Shown here: one piece after another, positions 18,421 to 26,414 of the stretch
Layout of the letters: each line of letters starts with the position of its first letter
Position numbering within the stretch: position 1 is the first letter of the stretch
Assembly: GCF_014636315.1 (NCBI RefSeq)
Contig: NZ_BMED01000005.1
Coordinates: 372,001 to 436,000, forward strand
Direction of reading: 5' to 3'
DNA length: 64,000 nucleotides
From: Parundibacterium terreum
Lineage (GTDB): Bacteria; Pseudomonadota; Gammaproteobacteria; Burkholderiales; Burkholderiaceae_D
The notes under the pieces: generated by a model
Database searches by the model: none
What the model was told of the DNA's origin: nothing
Seen by the model: the letters and a program-made list of their open reading frames with translations, nothing else
Program-made: the position numbers and the translations under genes

Positions 18421-19410
18421 TTAGCCTACCAGGTGTTTAACGCCGTCGCGTTCTTCTTGCAGTTCTTTCAGCGTGATATTGATGCGCTCACGGGAGAACT
18501 CATCAATTTCCAGGCCTTGAACGATTTTGTATTCGCCGTTTTCTGTTGTTACAGGGAAGCCGAACATGGTGCCTTCAGGGATGCCGTAGGAACCGTCGGA
18601 TGGAATACCCATGGTTGTCCATTTGCCGTTAGTGCCCAGTACCCAGTCGCGTACGTGGTCGATCGCTGCATTCGCTGCAGATGCTGCAGAAGACAGGCCG
18701 CGCGCCTCGATGATCGCTGCGCCGCGTTTGCCGACTGTAGGCAGGAATGTGTCTTTGTTCCATACCTGGTCGTTGATCAGGTCTTTTACCGGCTGGCCGT
18801 CAACTGTGGCAAAACGGTAGTCAGCGTACATAGTAGGGGAGTGATTGCCCCACACGCACAGTTTTTCGATCGCAGCAACTGGCTTGCCCAATTTGGCAGC
18901 AACTTGCGACAAGGCGCGGTTGTGATCCAGGCGCAGCATTGCTGTGAAGTTTTTCGCTGGCAGGCTTGGTGCCGATTTCATCGCGATGTAAGCATTGGTG
19001 TTGGCTGGATTGCCGACCACCAGGACTTTAACATTGCGGGATGCTACTGCATCCAGTGCCTTGCCTTGCACGGTGAAAATCTGTGCATTGGCTTCCAGCA
19101 AATCTTTGCGTTCCATGCCTGGGCCGCGTGGACGTGCGCCAACCAGCAGGGCAACGTCGATATCCTTGAATGCTGTCATCGGATCGCTGTGTGCAGTCAT
19201 GCCTGCCAGCAATGGGAATGCGCAATCGTCGATTTCCATCATGACGCCTTTCAGCGCCTTTTGTGCTTTCTCATCAGGAATTTCCAGCAATTGCAGGATG
19301 ACCGGTTGGTCTTTGCCCAGCATGTCGCCATTGGCGATACGGAACAGAAGGGAATAACCAATTTGGCCAGCAGCGCCTGTAACAGCTACGCGCATAGGGG
19401 ATTTCGCCAT
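18421..19410 (-). CDS. mdh: Malate dehydrogenase
   Basis: NAD-dependent oxidation of malate to oxaloacetate, the last TCA step. The 329-residue protein has the nucleotide-binding [14 protein letters not shown], the mobile-loop arginines in [18 protein letters not shown], and the catalytic His in [13 protein letters not shown]. It belongs to the proteobacterial type with GARPR rather than the E. coli type. GGAGA precedes the start. It is divergent from the gntR regulator across a 480-bp regulatory gap. Confidence 0.96.
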   Translation of the reverse strand: MAKSPMRVAVTGAAGQIGYSLLFRIANGDMLGKDQPVILQLLEIPDEKAQKALKGVMMEIDDCAFPLLAGMTAHSDPMTAFKDIDVALLVGARPRGPGMERKDLLEANAQIFTVQGKALDAVASRNVKVLVVGNPANTNAYIAMKSAPSLPAKNFTAMLRLDHNRALSQVAAKLGKPVAAIEKLCVWGNHSPTMYADYRFATVDGQPVKDLINDQVWNKDTFLPTVGKRGAAIIEARGLSSAASAANAAIDHVRDWVLGTNGKWTTMGIPSDGSYGIPEGTMFGFPVTTENGEYKIVQGLEIDEFSRERINITLKELQEERDGVKHLVG

Positions 19411-19611
19411 GATGCATCTCCAAAGTAGGGTAAAACGATGTTAATGAGGGCTTTGCACTAGCCTTAGCAATATAACCGCTTAGCGGGTTTGTCGCTGAGC
19501 CGTGCAACGCACTCTAAAAATCCGTGCCTGGACAAAAAACCAGGTAAGCAAACACACAATGATACCGTTGAAAATCAGCCTAGTCAGCCAAATTCAGAGG
19601 GCGGAAACAAA

Positions 19612-19648
19612 AAAATTGACAGCCCAGGCCTGCTGAGGTGTCAATTTT
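19612..19648. repeat. Inverted repeat AAAATTGACA-N17-TGTCAATTTT
   Basis: Perfect 10-bp arms 17 bp apart, each containing TTGACA read inward. It lies about 200 bp upstream of mdh and 240 bp upstream of gntR. It may be an operator or paired -35 elements; no -10 at 17 bp supports either orientation. Confidence 0.6.
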
Positions 19649-19813
19649 GGCGATCCGATTTTCGAGCTTTAACATTGCTTGTGTTCGAACTATAGTGCTT
19701 GGTGAATCTGCATTTTGATCACGAGTGATCTTTGATTACTTCATTATCCAGCCGGTGCCGAATAATTTTAACCGAAGTTTAGGTTGCCTGAGCCCAAGTG
19801 TCAATGAATATCT

Positions 19814-19833
19814 TATGTCTTATATAAGACATA
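19814..19833. promoter_or_regulatory. Putative GntR operator (20-bp perfect palindrome)
   Basis: TATGTCTTATATAAGACATA is a perfect palindrome centred about 68 bp before the gntR start. Its GTC...GAC half-sites with an AT core fit the general GntR operator form (GT...TA...AC). It is most simply the autoregulatory site of the adjacent regulator, which may also control mdh. Confidence 0.6.
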
Positions 19834-19890
19834 TCAGTTGTTACTTTTGTTCTGGACTAAACGGGTCATTTTGTGGTGAAATTGCGGTCT

Positions 19891-20721
19891 ATGAATTCTA
19901 TCGTGCCATCCGCCAACAATCAGAATAATAATGCCGCCGGTACAGGCTCCGGCGCAGGTGGCGCAAGTTCCTCGAATTCTTCGTCTGCTGCATCCTCATC
20001 CGCATCCCCTACGTTCAGTCCTTTATATCAGCAGATCAAGGCTTTGATCATGCAGGGTTTGCAGTCGGGAGAGTGGAAGCCGGGTGAGTTGATCCCCAGT
20101 GAGATCGAATTGGCGGGGCGTTTTAAAGTCAGCCAGGGCACGGTGCGCAAAGCCATTGATGAGATGTCGGCCGAAAATCTGGTCGTGCGCCGCCAGGGCA
20201 AGGGGACTTTTGTCGCGACCCATCATGAGGCGCGTTCGCAGTTCCGCTTTTTGCGTCTGGTGCCGGATGGCGGCGTGCCGCATTATCCCGAAAATAAAAT
20301 TATTGAAGTGAAGCGCCTGCGCGCGCCGGCCGAGGTCGCGAGATTATTGGATATCAAATCCGGTGATTCCGTCGTGTTCATTCGCCGTGTGCAGTCTTTC
20401 TCCGGCGTGCCAACGATCCTGGACGACCTGTGGTTGCCGGGTGCAATCTTCAAGGGGTTAACGGCTGAGCGCCTGAACGAATACAAGGGGCCGATGTACG
20501 GTTTGTTCGAAACTGAGTTCGGCACCCACATGATACGCGCTTCTGAAGAAATCAGAGCGGTGTGCGCAGACGAGGTTGCGTCCGAGCTTTTGCATGTGGA
20601 AAAAGGGGTACCTTTGCTGAATGTCGAACGCGTCTCTTTCACTTATGGCGACAAGCCGGTGGAATTGCGCAGAGGCCTATACCTGACCAGCCAGCATCAT
20701 TACAGAAATGAGCTTAGCTGA
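19891..20721 (+). CDS. GntR-family regulator (HutC/UTRA type), putative TCA cycle regulator
   Basis: A 277-residue protein. The first 45 residues are Ser/Ala/Asn/Gly-rich and probably disordered. A winged helix follows (about 50-115) with PGELIPSEIELAGRFKVSQGTVRKAIDEM and VVRRQGKGTFVA. The C-terminal UTRA ligand-binding domain begins at about 130. HutC-type regulators usually sense small metabolites of the genes they control. Its place between mdh and sdhC, with a palindrome just upstream, suggests control of TCA genes; the effector is unknown. The start is uncertain (ATG 19891 or GTG 19873); neither has a clear Shine-Dalgarno. Confidence 0.85.
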   Translation: MNSIVPSANNQNNNAAGTGSGAGGASSSNSSSAASSSASPTFSPLYQQIKALIMQGLQSGEWKPGELIPSEIELAGRFKVSQGTVRKAIDEMSAENLVVRRQGKGTFVATHHEARSQFRFLRLVPDGGVPHYPENKIIEVKRLRAPAEVARLLDIKSGDSVVFIRRVQSFSGVPTILDDLWLPGAIFKGLTAERLNEYKGPMYGLFETEFGTHMIRASEEIRAVCADEVASELLHVEKGVPLLNVERVSFTYGDKPVELRRGLYLTSQHHYRNELS

Positions 20722-20860
20722 ATGGGTGCTTGCTGAGGATATCGGTGGGTGCGCGAAGCGAATCATAGTTCTGTCATCGCACAAAATTGGTGAAACGCAA
20801 TTCGCATATTCGAAATTAGGACTAAGATATCGGTATTTTGTGAAATTCGGGCTTTTTTTG

Positions 20861-20877
20861 TTGGTGCGATGCACCAA
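20861..20877. promoter_or_regulatory. Inverted repeat upstream of sdhC
   Basis: TTGGTGC-GAT-GCACCAA, with perfect 7-bp arms, lies about 55 bp before the sdhC start, next to a T-tract. It could be an operator or a small leader hairpin. It does not match the GntR-like palindrome upstream. Confidence 0.45.
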
Positions 20878-20931
20878 AATAGGCGAAAATTGCAAAGTTC
20901 GTTTACAGACTAGTTAATGGGGAGATTATTT

Positions 20932-21339
20932 ATGTCTGAAGTTGTGAAACCTAAGCCGCAGTTTGGAAAAATGCGGCTGATCGATGCATTGGGATACAGG
21001 CTGCCGCTGGCAGGTCTTGTCTCGATATTGCATCGCGGAAGTGGCATGCTGATGTTTGTGCTGTTGCCATTTGTTCTGTTCTTGCTCGACAAGAGCTTGA
21101 CCTCTGAATCGTCTTTTTCCTATTTCCAATCCTTTACTTCAGGCGTGTTCGTCAAGCTGGTTATCCTGGCTTTGTCGTGGGCTTACCTGCATCATTTCTG
21201 TGCGGGGATTCGTCATCTGCTGATGGATCTGCATCTCGGTTTGGATAAGGTTAGCGGACGCCAGTCGGCTGTCGCCGTGCTGGTGATCAGCCTGGTGCTG
21301 ACAGCACTGATCGCGCTGAAACTGTTTGGAGCATTTTAA
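20932..21339 (+). CDS. sdhC: Succinate dehydrogenase cytochrome b556 subunit SdhC
   Basis: Membrane anchor of complex II that binds heme b and ubiquinone with SdhD. The 135-residue protein starts at ATG 20932, with GGGGAGA about 7 bases before it; the upstream in-frame ATG (20917) overlaps that signal. Three hydrophobic segments are seen, at about 27-50, 62-85 and 105-130. The quinone-site-type motif LHRGSGMLMF and the heme-ligand region LHHFCAGIRHLLMDLH are present. It is the first gene of sdhCDAB and is joined end to start with sdhD. Confidence 0.95.
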   Translation: MSEVVKPKPQFGKMRLIDALGYRLPLAGLVSILHRGSGMLMFVLLPFVLFLLDKSLTSESSFSYFQSFTSGVFVKLVILALSWAYLHHFCAGIRHLLMDLHLGLDKVSGRQSAVAVLVISLVLTALIALKLFGAF

Positions 21340-21708
21340 ATGGCAAATAATAATATCGGCCCGAATCGCCTCGTCGTAGGCGCTCATTACGGCCTGCGTG
21401 ACTGGTTGGCGCAACGCGTTACCGCGATCATCATGGCTCTGTACACCGTTATATTGCTGGTGCTGTTCTTGACCGGCAGTCATTTTACCTACGAAGGCTG
21501 GGCCGGCATTTTCGCAATGCAATGGTTCAAGCTGGCGACGTTTGCCGTGTTTGTTAGCCTGTTCTATCACGCCTGGGTTGGTATGCGTGATGTCTGGATG
21601 GACTATGTCACGCATTCCGTTGCTCTGCGTTTGGTATTTCAAGTTGCCACTATCCTGTGGCTGGTCGCTTGTGTCGGATACACGGCACAGATTTTGTGGA
21701 GAGTGTAA
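21340..21708 (+). CDS. sdhD: Succinate dehydrogenase membrane anchor SdhD
   Basis: Second anchor subunit of complex II. The 122-residue protein has three hydrophobic stretches (about 25-48, 57-80 and 95-118). Family features are [20 protein letters not shown] and [15 protein letters not shown], where the His is the likely heme ligand. Its ATG directly follows the sdhC stop and the sdhA GTG lies 2 bp after its own stop, so the operon is tightly coupled. Confidence 0.94.
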   Translation: MANNNIGPNRLVVGAHYGLRDWLAQRVTAIIMALYTVILLVLFLTGSHFTYEGWAGIFAMQWFKLATFAVFVSLFYHAWVGMRDVWMDYVTHSVALRLVFQVATILWLVACVGYTAQILWRV

Positions 21709-21710
21709 CC

Positions 21711-23486
21711 GTGGCAGCAATTAAATCCACAATTCCTTCCCGCCGTTTTGATGCGGTAATCGTCGGTGCGGGTGGTTCCGGCATGCGTGCTTCGCTGCAA
21801 TTGGCTGAAGCCGGCCTGAACGTCGCCGTACTTTCCAAAGTTTTCCCTACCCGTTCGCACACTGTTGCGGCGCAGGGCGGTATCGGTGCTTCGCTGGGCA
21901 ATATGTCCGAAGACAACTGGTACTGGCATATGTTCGATACCGTCAAGGGTTCCGATTACCTCGGCGACCAGGACGCTATCGAGTTCATGTGCCGAGAAGC
22001 GCCTAAGGTCGTGTACGAGCTGGAACATTTCGGCATGCCTTTCGACCGTAATGCTGACGGTACTATTTATCAGCGCCCATTCGGCGGCCATACAGCCAAT
22101 TTCGGTGAAAAACCGGTTCAGCGCGCATGCGCTGCAGCCGACCGTACCGGCCATGCATTGCTGCACACGCTGTATCAGCGCAATGTGCGCGCCCGTACCC
22201 ATTTCTTCGTGGAATGGATGGCGATCGATCTGATTCGCGATGCGTCTGGCGACGTGCTTGGCGTAGTTGCGCTGGAAATGGAAACCGGCGAGGTCATGAT
22301 GCTGGAAGCCAAGACCACCGTGTTTGCAACTGGCGGTGCCGGCCGTATCTGGGCGGCTTCGACCAATGCCTTTATCAATACCGGTGACGGTATGGGTATG
22401 GCGGCGCGTGCCGGTCTGCCGCTGGAAGATATGGAGTTCTGGCAGTTCCATCCTACCGGTGTTGCCGGTGCGGGCGTGCTGATTACAGAAGGCGTGCGCG
22501 GCGAGGGCGGTATCCTGGTCAATAGCCAGGGCGAGCGTTTCATGGAGCGTTATGCTCCTACGCTGAAAGATCTGGCTCCACGCGATTTCGTTTCCCGTTC
22601 CATGGACCAGGAAATCAAGGAAGGCCGCGGCTGTGGCCCTAACAAGGATCACGTGATGCTGGATCTGCGCCACATCGGTGCCGATACGATACAGAAGCGT
22701 CTGCCTTCGATTCTGGAAATTGCACACAAGTTTGCCAACGTGGATGCGACCAAGGAACCGATTCCTGTCGTTCCTACCATCCACTATCAGATGGGCGGTA
22801 TCCCGACCAATATCCACGGTCAGGTAATTGCACCGAAAAACGGCAGCAGCGAAATCGTGAACGGCCTGTATGCAATCGGCGAATGTGCTTGCGTATCGGT
22901 ACACGGCGCGAACCGCCTGGGTACAAATTCCCTGCTGGATCTGCTGGTGTTCGGCCGCGCAGCCGGCAACCACATCGTGGACAGCAAGCTGAAAGAACGC
23001 AGCAACAAGGACTTGCCTGCCGATGCGGCGGATCTGGCCCTGTCTCGTTTGTCCAAGCTGGAAAACAGCACCGGCGGCGAGCGTGTGCAAGACGTGGCCA
23101 ATGCAATTCGCAAGACCATGCAGCATCACTGCGGCGTGTTCCGTACGGATGAATTGCTGCAAGAAGGCTACAAGGAAGTCATGGAGCTGGATGAGCGCCG
23201 CAAGCATGTTTCGTTCAAGGATAAATCCAAGGTCTTCAACACGGCACGTGTGGAAGCGCTGGAACTGGATAACCTGATCGAAACTGCCAAGGCAACCATC
23301 ACATCGGCTGCCGCGCGTAAGGAATCCCGTGGTGCGCATGCACACCGTGACTACGAAAAACGCGATGACGAAAACTGGATGAAGCACACGCTGTGGTATT
23401 CCGAGGGCAATCGCCTGGACTACAAGCCAGTCAATACCAAGCCGCTGACAGTGGAAACATTCAAGCCTAAGGCACGTACATTCTAA
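21711..23486 (+). CDS. sdhA: Succinate dehydrogenase flavoprotein SdhA
   Basis: Catalytic flavoprotein of complex II, oxidising succinate to fumarate. I start it at GTG 21711 (591 residues; E. coli 588), which gives the expected N-terminus just before the FAD motif [13 protein letters not shown]. The covalent FAD attachment His lies in [17 protein letters not shown]. Substrate-binding residues are in FHPTGV and in [17 protein letters not shown]. It sits between sdhD and sdhB. The longer open frame overlapping sdhD is not needed. Confidence 0.97.
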   Translation: MAAIKSTIPSRRFDAVIVGAGGSGMRASLQLAEAGLNVAVLSKVFPTRSHTVAAQGGIGASLGNMSEDNWYWHMFDTVKGSDYLGDQDAIEFMCREAPKVVYELEHFGMPFDRNADGTIYQRPFGGHTANFGEKPVQRACAAADRTGHALLHTLYQRNVRARTHFFVEWMAIDLIRDASGDVLGVVALEMETGEVMMLEAKTTVFATGGAGRIWAASTNAFINTGDGMGMAARAGLPLEDMEFWQFHPTGVAGAGVLITEGVRGEGGILVNSQGERFMERYAPTLKDLAPRDFVSRSMDQEIKEGRGCGPNKDHVMLDLRHIGADTIQKRLPSILEIAHKFANVDATKEPIPVVPTIHYQMGGIPTNIHGQVIAPKNGSSEIVNGLYAIGECACVSVHGANRLGTNSLLDLLVFGRAAGNHIVDSKLKERSNKDLPADAADLALSRLSKLENSTGGERVQDVANAIRKTMQHHCGVFRTDELLQEGYKEVMELDERRKHVSFKDKSKVFNTARVEALELDNLIETAKATITSAAARKESRGAHAHRDYEKRDDENWMKHTLWYSEGNRLDYKPVNTKPLTVETFKPKARTF

Positions 23487-23508
23487 GAGAAATTCTAAGA
23501 GAACCCAT

Positions 23509-24219
23509 ATGGCACGCACACTAAAATTTAAAATCTACCGCTACGATCCGGACAAGGATGCGAAGCCTTACATGCAGGATTTGACCGTAGAGCTGCAAGA
23601 TACGGACAAGATGCTGCTGGATGCGCTGCAACGCATCAAAGCCGACGTTGATGATTCCCTGGCGCTGCGCCGTTCATGCCGTGAAGGCGTGTGCGGTTCC
23701 GACGCGATGAACATCAACGGCAAGAATGGTCTGGCATGCACGACCAACCTGAACGAGCTGACCGAGCCTATCGTTTTGCGCCCATTGCCTGGCCTGCCGG
23801 TCATCCGCGATCTGATCGTGGATATGACCCAGTTCTTCAAGCAATACAATTCGATCAAGCCTTATCTGATGAACGACTCCATTCCTCCGGAAAAAGAGCG
23901 TCTGCAGACTCCGGCGGAACGCGAAGAGCTGGATGGCTTGTATGAGTGCATCCTGTGCGCTTGCTGCTCGACTTCCTGCCCGTCGTTCTGGTGGAATCCG
24001 GACAAGTTCGTCGGCCCGGCCGGCTTGCTGCAAGCCTACCGCTTTATCGCTGACTCCCGCGATGAAGCGACTGGCGCGCGTCTGGATAACCTGGAAGATC
24101 CATACCGTCTGTTCCGCTGCCATACCATCATGAATTGCGTGGATGTATGCCCTAAAGGCCTGAATCCAAGCAAGGCGATTGGCAAGATCAAGGAATTGAT
24201 GGTTCGCCGCGCGGTGTAA
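23509..24219 (+). CDS. sdhB: Succinate dehydrogenase iron-sulfur subunit SdhB
   Basis: Carries electrons from the flavin to ubiquinone through [2Fe-2S], [4Fe-4S] and [3Fe-4S] clusters. At 236 residues it is near the E. coli length. The cluster ligands are visible: [12 protein letters not shown] plus a later Cys for [2Fe-2S], then [12 protein letters not shown] and [17 protein letters not shown] for the others. It is the last gene of sdhCDAB, followed by a long hairpin. Confidence 0.97.
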   Translation: MARTLKFKIYRYDPDKDAKPYMQDLTVELQDTDKMLLDALQRIKADVDDSLALRRSCREGVCGSDAMNINGKNGLACTTNLNELTEPIVLRPLPGLPVIRDLIVDMTQFFKQYNSIKPYLMNDSIPPEKERLQTPAEREELDGLYECILCACCSTSCPSFWWNPDKFVGPAGLLQAYRFIADSRDEATGARLDNLEDPYRLFRCHTIMNCVDVCPKGLNPSKAIGKIKELMVRRAV

Positions 24220-24253
24220 GCCGCCGGCTGAGACCTGATAGTTTGTATTAAGT

Positions 24254-24287
24254 GCGAAATTCAAATGCTTTGCGGTTTGAATTTCGC
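24254..24287 (+). terminator. Hairpin after sdhB
   Basis: Perfect 12-bp stem GCGAAATTCAAA/TTTGAATTTCGC with a 10-nt loop, 34 bp after sdhB. The tail CCTTATTT is a weak T-tract, so it may be a partial terminator or mRNA stabiliser. Confidence 0.55.
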
Positions 24288-24476
24288 CCTTATTTCATGC
24301 AGTTTTTGGCGCAAATGGATTGCGTCAGCGAGCCTGTGAAGCAGGGGAATTAGCTGGAGAGTTGTCTCCGGTGAATTAAAAGACCCGTGCTCCACTTCTA
24401 AAATGTCTTAGCAGTAAAATGTTGGACAGGTTCCAAGAATTGCATGAAATATGCATAGAGATTGAAAAAATAAAGT

Positions 24477-24746
24477 ATGTCGATAAGCCATCAAAGTGAT
24501 CCTGTTAAACGTGCCCGTCTCAGATGGCGTGCCCGCCGGGGTCTGCTGGAAAATGATTTGATACTGACCCGTTTCCTGGATGCCCATGAGGAGTCCATGA
24601 CGGATGAAGAGGTTGATGCGTTCAGCCGCCTGATGGAGCTGTCCGACAATATTTTGATGGATTTGATCTTGGCGAAGAAGCAGCCGGAAGGGGAGGTTGA
24701 TCTTCCCCATGTTCGCGCCTTGCTGATACGCCTGCAAGCCGCATGA
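24477..24746 (+). CDS. sdhE: Succinate dehydrogenase assembly factor SdhE
   Basis: Small FAD assembly factor (SdhE/CptB/YgfY family) that aids flavinylation of SdhA. The 89-residue protein has the family core RLRWRARRGLLENDLIL, carrying the RG motif, and an acidic DEEVDAFSRLMELSDNILMDLIL. Placement between sdhB and gltA fits the role. It is expressed separately or with gltA; the 258-bp gap before it contains the sdhB hairpin. Confidence 0.93.
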   Translation: MSISHQSDPVKRARLRWRARRGLLENDLILTRFLDAHEESMTDEEVDAFSRLMELSDNILMDLILAKKQPEGEVDLPHVRALLIRLQAA

Positions 24747-24802
24747 AATACGGAATGGTTTTCGTGTTTTTTTGATTAACGACTCACCTCTAGGGAAGAG
24801 CC

Positions 24803-26110
24803 ATGACTAACTCTGAAACAAAAGCAACCCTATCGTTTTCCGATGGTTCCCCATCGTTGGAAATGCCTATCTACAAAGGCACGGTTGGCCCTGATGTAAT
24901 CGATATTCGTAAGTTGTATGGCGCTACGGGCATGTTCACTTATGACCCGGGCTTTATGTCTACAGCCGCGTGCAATTCTTCGATTACCTACATCGACGGC
25001 GATAAAGGCGAATTGCTGTACCGCGGTTACCCTATTGAGCAACTTGCAGTCAATGGCGGCGATTTCATGGAAACCTGCTACCTGCTGCTGAACGGCGAAT
25101 TGCCGACCACAGCGCAAAAAACAGAGTTCGTCGACACTGTCACCAAGCACACAATGGTGCACGAACAGATGCAATTCTTCTTCCGCGGCTTCCGTCGCGA
25201 CGCGCATCCTATGTCTGTGCTGGTTGGTACTGTCGGCGCGCTGGCATCCTTCTACCATGATTCGCTGGATATCAATGATCCGCATCATCGTGAAGTATCC
25301 GCAATCCGCCTGATCGCGAAGATGCCTACGCTGGTAGCAATGGCCTACAAATATTCTATCGGCCAGCCTTTCGTGTATCCACGCAACGACCTGTCCTATA
25401 GCGCGAACTTCATGTACATGATGTTCTCCAATCCTTGCGAGCCTTACAAGGTCAATGAAGTGCTGGTGCGCGCACTGGATCGTATCCTGATCCTGCACGC
25501 AGACCACGAACAGAATGCATCGACATCGACAGTACGCCTGGCCGGTTCTTCAGGCGCCAATCCGTTTGCGTGTATCGCTGCCGGTATCGCCTGCCTGTGG
25601 GGCCCTGCTCACGGTGGCGCTAACGAAGCCGCGCTGGACATGCTGACCAAGATCGGTAGCGTAGACAATATTCCTGAGTTCATCAAACAGGTAAAAGACA
25701 AAAACTCCGGCGTCAAGCTGATGGGCTTCGGTCACCGTGTTTACAAAAACTACGATCCACGCGCAAAACTGATGCGTGAAACCTGCTACGAAGTGCTGCA
25801 AGAACTCGGCCTGCAAGACGACCCGCTGTTCAAGCTGGCAATGGCGCTGGAAAAAATCGCTCTGGAAGACGAATACTTCGTTTCCCGCAAGCTGTATCCG
25901 AACGTCGACTTCTATTCCGGCATCGTACAGCGCGCTCTGGGCATCCCAACCTCCCTGTTCACCGGCATTTTCGCGCTGGCACGTACAGTAGGCTGGATCG
26001 CGCAATGGAAAGAAATGATTTCCGATCCTGAGCAAAAAATCGGCCGTCCACGTCAATTGTTTGTCGGTTCGAAAACACGTGAAGTGCCGCCTATCGCCAA
26101 GCGCGGTTAA
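24803..26110 (+). CDS. gltA: Citrate synthase GltA
   Basis: Condenses oxaloacetate and acetyl-CoA, the entry step of the TCA cycle. The 435-residue protein is the hexameric Gram-negative type. Active-site motifs are [12 protein letters not shown] (His), [12 protein letters not shown] (His) and [13 protein letters not shown] (catalytic Asp), with [15 protein letters not shown] around the oxaloacetate-binding His/Arg. An AGGGAAGAG Shine-Dalgarno precedes the ATG. It is followed by a good terminator. Confidence 0.97.
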   Translation: MTNSETKATLSFSDGSPSLEMPIYKGTVGPDVIDIRKLYGATGMFTYDPGFMSTAACNSSITYIDGDKGELLYRGYPIEQLAVNGGDFMETCYLLLNGELPTTAQKTEFVDTVTKHTMVHEQMQFFFRGFRRDAHPMSVLVGTVGALASFYHDSLDINDPHHREVSAIRLIAKMPTLVAMAYKYSIGQPFVYPRNDLSYSANFMYMMFSNPCEPYKVNEVLVRALDRILILHADHEQNASTSTVRLAGSSGANPFACIAAGIACLWGPAHGGANEAALDMLTKIGSVDNIPEFIKQVKDKNSGVKLMGFGHRVYKNYDPRAKLMRETCYEVLQELGLQDDPLFKLAMALEKIALEDEYFVSRKLYPNVDFYSGIVQRALGIPTSLFTGIFALARTVGWIAQWKEMISDPEQKIGRPRQLFVGSKTREVPPIAKRG

Positions 26111-26152
26111 GACTGCATCGCGACTGCACAGATAATGGATGCAGAGTAGAAT

Positions 26153-26182
26153 AAGCGGGCCTGTATGGCTCGCTTTTTTTTT
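26153..26182 (+). terminator. Terminator after gltA
   Basis: AGCGGGCC (26154-26161) pairs with GGCTCGCT (26167-26174, one G-T pair), followed by a run of nine T residues. Confidence 0.85.
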
Positions 26183-26289
26183 GCGTAGTATGCTATGCTT
26201 CGGCTCGATAGTGAAATTTTAGATCCACCGTCATTTTTAATTCAAAAAAATTATCTTTTTAACATTGAGAATGAAATTTTTGATTTGAG

Positions 26290-26414
26290 AATGGGGTAGT
26301 TTGAAACAAGCCCTTCCCCACAACTTGATGTGCAATCCGCTAACCGGTCAGGCCGTGTCGCGGAAGGTTAGATTAACCCGCTAATCTCGCGAAACGCGAA
26401 GAAAGGTGAGCAAG
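26290..26414 (+). promoter_or_regulatory. Structured leader before the E1 gene, candidate sucA RNA motif
   Basis: The region before the E1 gene holds many short helices. TGGGG/CCCCA pairs 26292-26296 with 26316-26320. TCCGC (26336-26340) can pair with GCGGA (26360-26364). TAACC (26341-26345) can pair with GGTTA (26366-26370), crossing the previous helix as a pseudoknot or switch. GATTA/TAATC and TCGCG-AAA-CGCGA hairpins follow just before the AAAGG Shine-Dalgarno. A conserved 'sucA RNA motif' of unknown ligand is described in Burkholderiales at this place. I did not check the consensus, so the identity is inferred from position and structure. Confidence 0.5.

Larger units (their letters stand above)
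19411..19890. promoter_or_regulatory. mdh-gntR divergent control region
   Basis: 480 bp without a credible gene. It holds two striking symmetric elements. One is AAAATTGACA-N17-TGTCAATTTT (19612-19648), with an inner CAGGCCTG. The other is the 20-bp perfect palindrome at 19814-19833. Short open frames here lack ribosome-binding sites and coding character. Confidence 0.55.

Noticed and set aside
19489-19928. Short open frames (19489-19695, 19725-19928) in the mdh-gntR gap
   Set aside because: No ribosome-binding sites, no conserved motifs, and they cover obvious regulatory palindromes.
20861-20877. NtrC or sigma-54 site before sdhC
   Set aside because: The half-sites TGGTGC and GCACCA are in the reverse order to the NtrC consensus, and no GG-N10-GC element fits sigma-54.
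21639-23519. 626-codon frame antisense to sdhA, with comparable frames opposite sucA (26478-28721), lpdA (31080-32366), guaB (52914-54365), guaA (55473-57041) and rimO (10046-11530)
   Set aside because: All lie exactly opposite well-identified enzymes and show the His/Gln/Cys-rich look of shadow frames.
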